11,294 bases of DNA, taken from assembly GCA_002686195.1 (NCBI GenBank), contig NZAS01000171.1, positions 1 through 11,294 of the forward strand. The letters are read 5' to 3'. Shown piece after piece: positions 9,340 through 11,294 of this stretch. The stretch is from Candidatus Pacearchaeota archaeon. Its GTDB lineage: Archaea; Nanoarchaeota; Nanoarchaeia; Pacearchaeales; GW2011-AR1. Each line of letters starts with the position of its first letter. Position 1 is the first letter of the stretch. A program made the translations under genes and the position numbers. Below the pieces are notes generated by a model that was not told the origin of the DNA, did not search any database, and worked only from the letters and a program-made list of their open reading frames with translations.

Positions 9340-9651
9340 ATGTACGGAGAGTTTGTTTTTGACCTTTTTTCGGTCTATCAGGATGTGAAGCCCAAGATTT
9401 TGCTTGAGGCTGGAGAGTTTACTATTTACGAGGGCCGCCCGTCTATTTTTTGGGATATGCAAATCCCGGAAGAACTAAAGGCATCCCTGACCAAGTTTAG
9501 TTTTGCCGTGGACACATACACATCAGAAGGTAAGGTGCAGGTTCTGGCGCAATACACAAAGGAAGAATCAATAATCGAAAGCACATTCGATGAGGATAAA
9601 ATTCCTGGCCAAAAAATCTCAGATTATTATGACGAACTGGAAGGGATATGA
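9340..9651 (+). CDS. Hypothetical protein, 103 aa
   Basis: The ATG at 9340 lies behind ACAGGAGGATGAT. A soluble acidic alpha/beta chain: MYGEFVFDLFSVYQDVKPK, then GEFTIYEGRPSIFWDMQIP and KFSFAVDTYTSEGKVQVLAQY. Promoter copy 20 lies within its last 14 codons, which encode GQKISDYYDELEGI. This shows that the promoter motif has been accommodated in coding sequence, as at the left edge of the window. Unknown family. Confidence 0.8.
   Translation: MYGEFVFDLFSVYQDVKPKILLEAGEFTIYEGRPSIFWDMQIPEELKASLTKFSFAVDTYTSEGKVQVLAQYTKEESIIESTFDEDKIPGQKISDYYDELEGI
9611..9632 (+). promoter_or_regulatory. Start-associated promoter element, copy 20, inside a CDS
   Basis: AAAAAATCTCAG, ATTA, TTATGA, then GGAAGGGATATGAA and ATG 9653. 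The whole element lies inside the 3' end of the 103-aa gene. Confidence 0.75.
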
Positions 9652-9652
9652 A

Positions 9653-9838
9653 ATGTCGATTCCAGATTATTATGAAATAGCTATGAAATGGCAGCGGATT
9701 GCCGAGCAGGGCTGTAAGCCAATATATCACAACGGCAAGAAGCAGAGCCAGAAACTAAACGCCAAAGAAATTTCCGAGGCCAGAAAAAATGCAAAGCATT
9801 ATTTTGAGGTAGCCAAAGAATTTGGACAATATAAATAG
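9653..9838 (+). CDS. Hypothetical basic helical protein, 61 aa
   Basis: I chose ATG 9653 because it follows GGAAGGGA at a usual distance. ATG 9648 in another frame gives a short product (10 codons). Extension of the frame to 9590 would lie inside the upstream gene. The product is basic with two helical parts (DYYEIAMKWQRIAEQG, AKEISEARKNAKHYFEVAKEF) joined by a Lys/Gln-rich stretch. No known motif. It is A/T-richer in codon use than upstream genes. The first gene of a unit with 9847-10110. Confidence 0.75.
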   Translation: MSIPDYYEIAMKWQRIAEQGCKPIYHNGKKQSQKLNAKEISEARKNAKHYFEVAKEFGQYK

Positions 9839-9846
9839 GGGGGAGT

Positions 9847-10110
9847 ATGATTTTCAGATTTCTTTTTGCGGCATCTTGCGAGGTCGAGGCTGATTCAATA
9901 GAAGAAGCAAGGAGCAAGTACGCAGATGCAAGTGTGGATGGTGATGATTCTACGTGGGAATATGATTTAGAGCATCAGATAATTGAAAGTATCAAGATTG
10001 GACATTGGCCCTGCGAGGCAAGCCCGCACAAAGTGTGCGCTTATGATGATGTCGAAGACCCGATGCATGATAATTGTCTTTACTGCGAAGACCCTGAAGA
10101 AAGAAAATAA
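9847..10110 (+). CDS. Hypothetical acidic Cys/His protein, 87 aa
   Basis: The ATG at 9847 lies behind GGGGGGAG, 8 bases after the previous stop and without its own promoter copy. The N-terminus (MIFRFLFAASCEVEADSIEEARSKY) resembles a strand then helix, ending in STWEYDLEHQI. The C-terminus carries WPCEASPHKVCAYDD and HDNCLYCEDPEE. Cysteines and histidines spaced as C-x5-H-x2-C ... H-x2-C-x2-C suggest a small zinc-binding tail. Function unknown; co-transcription with 9653-9838 is likely. Confidence 0.8.
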   Translation: MIFRFLFAASCEVEADSIEEARSKYADASVDGDDSTWEYDLEHQIIESIKIGHWPCEASPHKVCAYDDVEDPMHDNCLYCEDPEERK

Positions 10111-10112
10111 GC

Positions 10113-10134
10113 AAAAAATCTCAGGGTATTATAA
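10113..10134 (+). promoter_or_regulatory. Start-associated promoter element, copy 21
   Basis: AAAAAATCTCAG, GGTA, TTATAA, then CACAAGGAGG. From TATTATAA through CAAGGAGG it is identical to copy 23. It begins 2 bases after the preceding stop. Confidence 0.85.
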
Positions 10135-10154
10135 CAAAGCACAAGGAGGATAGA

Positions 10155-10394
10155 ATGATGAGAAATGAACAAGTTGTACACGCGTGGTTGTGTGGAAATG
10201 TGGCCGCCTCGGGGAATCTAACGACTGATGGGGTGAAGCTGTATAGCTACAATCTGTTGATCGGGGATCGCTCGGATTGCCAGGTTCGGATTTGGGATTA
10301 CACCGCGAGCGGAAAGTATATATCCCAGACCACATCGTGTCACGTTGGTTTGGCGCTGCGTTGTGCTGGCGCCCCGTTCTTGATGACACCATAA
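10155..10394 (+). CDS. Conserved-looking hypothetical protein, 79 aa
   Basis: The ATG at 10155 (second Met codon at 10158) lies 5 bases behind AAGGAGG. The pattern AWLCGNVAASGNLTTDGVKLYSYNLLIG is familiar from small uncharacterised phage and plasmid proteins. The G-x-A-x-S-x-N-L-x-T-D-G core and SYNLLIG are probably the fold-defining part, but I cannot name the family. The remainder (CQVRIWDYTASGKYISQTTSCHVG) is beta-like. No enzyme motif. A hairpin lies downstream. Confidence 0.8.
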   Translation: MMRNEQVVHAWLCGNVAASGNLTTDGVKLYSYNLLIGDRSDCQVRIWDYTASGKYISQTTSCHVGLALRCAGAPFLMTP

Positions 10395-10400
10395 CCCTGC

Positions 10401-10426
10401 GGGGCGCTGCTTACCAGTGGCGCCCC
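10401..10426 (+). terminator. 7-bp GC hairpin
   Basis: GGGGCGC pairs with GCGCCCC around a 12-base loop, 6 bases after the stop. No T-run follows, so termination is uncertain. Confidence 0.45.
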
Positions 10427-10429
10427 TTC

Positions 10430-10445
10430 GGGCAAAAACTTTGCA
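10430..10445 (+). repeat. GGGCAAAAACTT repeat, copy 5
   Basis: GGGCAAAAACTTTGCA directly after a CGCCCCTTCG hairpin end, the same junction type as copy 3. It lies 47 bases upstream of promoter copy 22. Confidence 0.6.
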
Positions 10446-10492
10446 TCTAAATCGCTGAAGATTCTTCAACTAAATTCTGCCGAAAAAATCTC

Positions 10493-10514
10493 AGCATATT
10501 ATATAGAGGTGTAA
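10493..10514 (+). promoter_or_regulatory. Start-associated promoter element, copy 22
   Basis: AAAAAATCTCAG, CATA, TTATAT, then TAAGGAGGATAGA and ATG 10525. Confidence 0.85.
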
Positions 10515-10524
10515 GGAGGATAGA

Positions 10525-10761
10525 ATGTATTGGATTATTGAAAAGAGTGATGGTGCTATCATGGGGTTTGTAAACGGAACCCAGACAAAGCGTACTATTG
10601 ATGGTCCGTTTGAATCTTATGATGATGCTATGAAAGCAAGACAGGGCTATCGTCGGTTTGGCTGCACGTGGTACGCGGTTGTCGAATCTGCCGAACGACC
10701 CAAGGACACGAGCAAGGAGTATGAATTCTCCGATGCACATTACGAATTCGATGATGTATAG
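10525..10761 (+). CDS. Hypothetical protein, 78 aa
   Basis: The ATG at 10525 lies behind AAGGAGGATAGA. A short alpha/beta chain (MYWIIEKSDGAIMGFVNG, then TIDGPFESYDDAMKARQGYRRFGCTWYAVV). The strand-turn-GPF-S-Y-D-A layout resembles small phage proteins that place a helix after 'GPF.SYDDA'. The tail is acidic (YEFSDAHYEFDDV). There are no catalytic residues. Transcribed alone; copy 23 starts 9 bases after the stop. Confidence 0.8.
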   Translation: MYWIIEKSDGAIMGFVNGTQTKRTIDGPFESYDDAMKARQGYRRFGCTWYAVVESAERPKDTSKEYEFSDAHYEFDDV

Positions 10762-10770
10762 GAATTTCCT

Positions 10771-10792
10771 AAAAAATCTCAGTATATTATAA
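10771..10792 (+). promoter_or_regulatory. Start-associated promoter element, copy 23
   Basis: AAAAAATCTCAG, TATA, TTATAA, then CACAAGGAGG and GTG 10812. Confidence 0.85.
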
Positions 10793-10811
10793 CAAAGCAC
10801 AAGGAGGCAAA

Positions 10812-11159
10812 GTGGCTATTACACGACGACAGTTTTTTGCGAGGCTCAAGAGGCTTGGGTATTCCAAGTCCCGGCTTCAGATGACCCGAATTGGCCTGAC
10901 CTATGAGAAGGACGGCGATGATAGGATTACGGTAACGGTGCCGAAATACCATGAAAGCACCTTTCATATCCTGGGCGATGTTCCATACAGCGGAATTTTC
11001 GTGGAAAAGATTCCGGGCCGCCCAATCAACTGGGGGACTCCGGTGGACACGCAGGCGCTCGGCATGGGTATGCTTGAAGTCTGCCTCGGACTCTGCTCGG
11101 GAGAAATTCAATTGGTTCAGCAGCCGCTCGACGGTCGAGAAGAAGGCGGCCCGGCATGA
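10812..11159 (+). CDS. Hypothetical protein, 115 aa
   Basis: The start is GTG 10812, 6 bases behind CAAGGAGG; no ATG is suitably placed. The N-terminus is basic and helical (MAITRRQFFARLKRLGYSKSRLQM), which might bind nucleic acid. It is followed by a beta-like domain (TRIGLTYEKDGDDRITVTVPK) and a Cys-containing segment (LEVCLGLCSGEIQLV). The stop overlaps an ATG of the next frame (ATGA), so it begins a coupled unit. No family is recognised. Confidence 0.8.
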   Translation: MAITRRQFFARLKRLGYSKSRLQMTRIGLTYEKDGDDRITVTVPKYHESTFHILGDVPYSGIFVEKIPGRPINWGTPVDTQALGMGMLEVCLGLCSGEIQLVQQPLDGREEGGPA

Positions 11160-11294
11160 TGAGGCTCGTATACGCGGATAAGGATGACTGCCCGAAAATT
11201 ACGGGCAGCATCCACCCCAATGATTTTCCAGCTGGCTGGAGAAAAGTAACGGCGGAGGAGTTTTCAAGGAGCACATTTTTTACATACTCGCCCA
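11156..11294 (+). CDS. N-terminal part of an unknown protein (truncated by window end)
   Basis: ATG 11156 overlaps the preceding stop (ATGA); a second in-frame ATG follows at 11159. The frame stays open to the right edge, reading MMRLVYADKDDCPKITGSIH and continuing to FFTYSP. The overlap argues for translational coupling with the 115-aa gene. Too little is visible for a family call. Confidence 0.65.
   Translation, partial: MMRLVYADKDDCPKITGSIHPNDFPAGWRKVTAEEFSRSTFFTYSP

Noticed and set aside
87..10792. CRISPR-like array from the regular repeats
   Set aside because: Spacing is irregular and gene-length, and the repeats sit before start codons, so they are regulatory sites, not a repeat-spacer array.

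Overview
The window looks like the accessory (probably early) region of a tailed double-stranded DNA phage. About 25 short genes, mostly 24-240 codons and mostly of unrecognisable function, lie on the + strand with no structural, replication or integration genes. Only three protein folds are clear: a calcineurin-like metallophosphoesterase (4785-5498), a SprT-like HExxH zinc metalloprotein with a C-terminal zinc ribbon (8698-9276), and a small C2H2-type zinc finger (1382-1585). Several products are small membrane proteins. The host cannot be named from sequence. Base composition looks intermediate, and the ribosome binding sites are very strong (TAAGGAGG).

The dominant feature is a repeated start-associated element. 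I count 23 copies on + and 2 on -, each with AAAAAATCTCAG (or CCCAG), exactly 4 variable bases, and a hexamer of the form TTATNN (three copies deviate in it). In most copies TAAGGAGG follows about 7 bases later and the start codon soon after. Nearly every gene or two-to-three-gene unit has its own copy, so the region is a series of very short transcription units. The most economical reading is a phage-specific promoter whose transcripts begin almost at the Shine-Dalgarno sequence. No usual -35 hexamer is present. A combined promoter and operator remains possible.

The second layer is RNA. Four stretches without convincing genes hold elaborate predicted folds. They are 2358-2621 (tRNA-like ends around a long non-tRNA insert), 3681-3847 (directly behind a promoter copy; a T-arm-like hairpin, then two hairpins with perfectly complementary 6-base loops), 6878-7050 (long stem plus two hairpins with a 7-bp loop-loop complement), and 8295-8561 on the - strand (its own promoter, a 14-bp closing stem, two pseudoknots, and a tRNA-like acceptor/T-arm end). 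In two of these RNAs the AAGGAGG that would otherwise be a ribosome binding site is paired into a stem. I regard this RNA set, driven by the repeated promoter, as the best candidate for an undescribed system.

Layout: 1-2351, ten small genes including membrane and basic proteins; 2358-2621, RNA A; 2698-3650, three genes; 3681-3847, RNA B; 3915-4586, a 223-residue unknown with a strong terminator; 4629-4728, a non-coding stretch with a reverse-strand promoter copy; 4785-6946, phosphoesterase and small genes; 6878-7050, RNA D; 7104-8255, three genes; 8295-8561 (-), RNA C; 8698-11294, SprT-like gene and small unknowns, the last running off the edge. A second repeat, GGGCAAAAACTT, occurs five times between genes, and many gene ends carry GC-rich hairpins.
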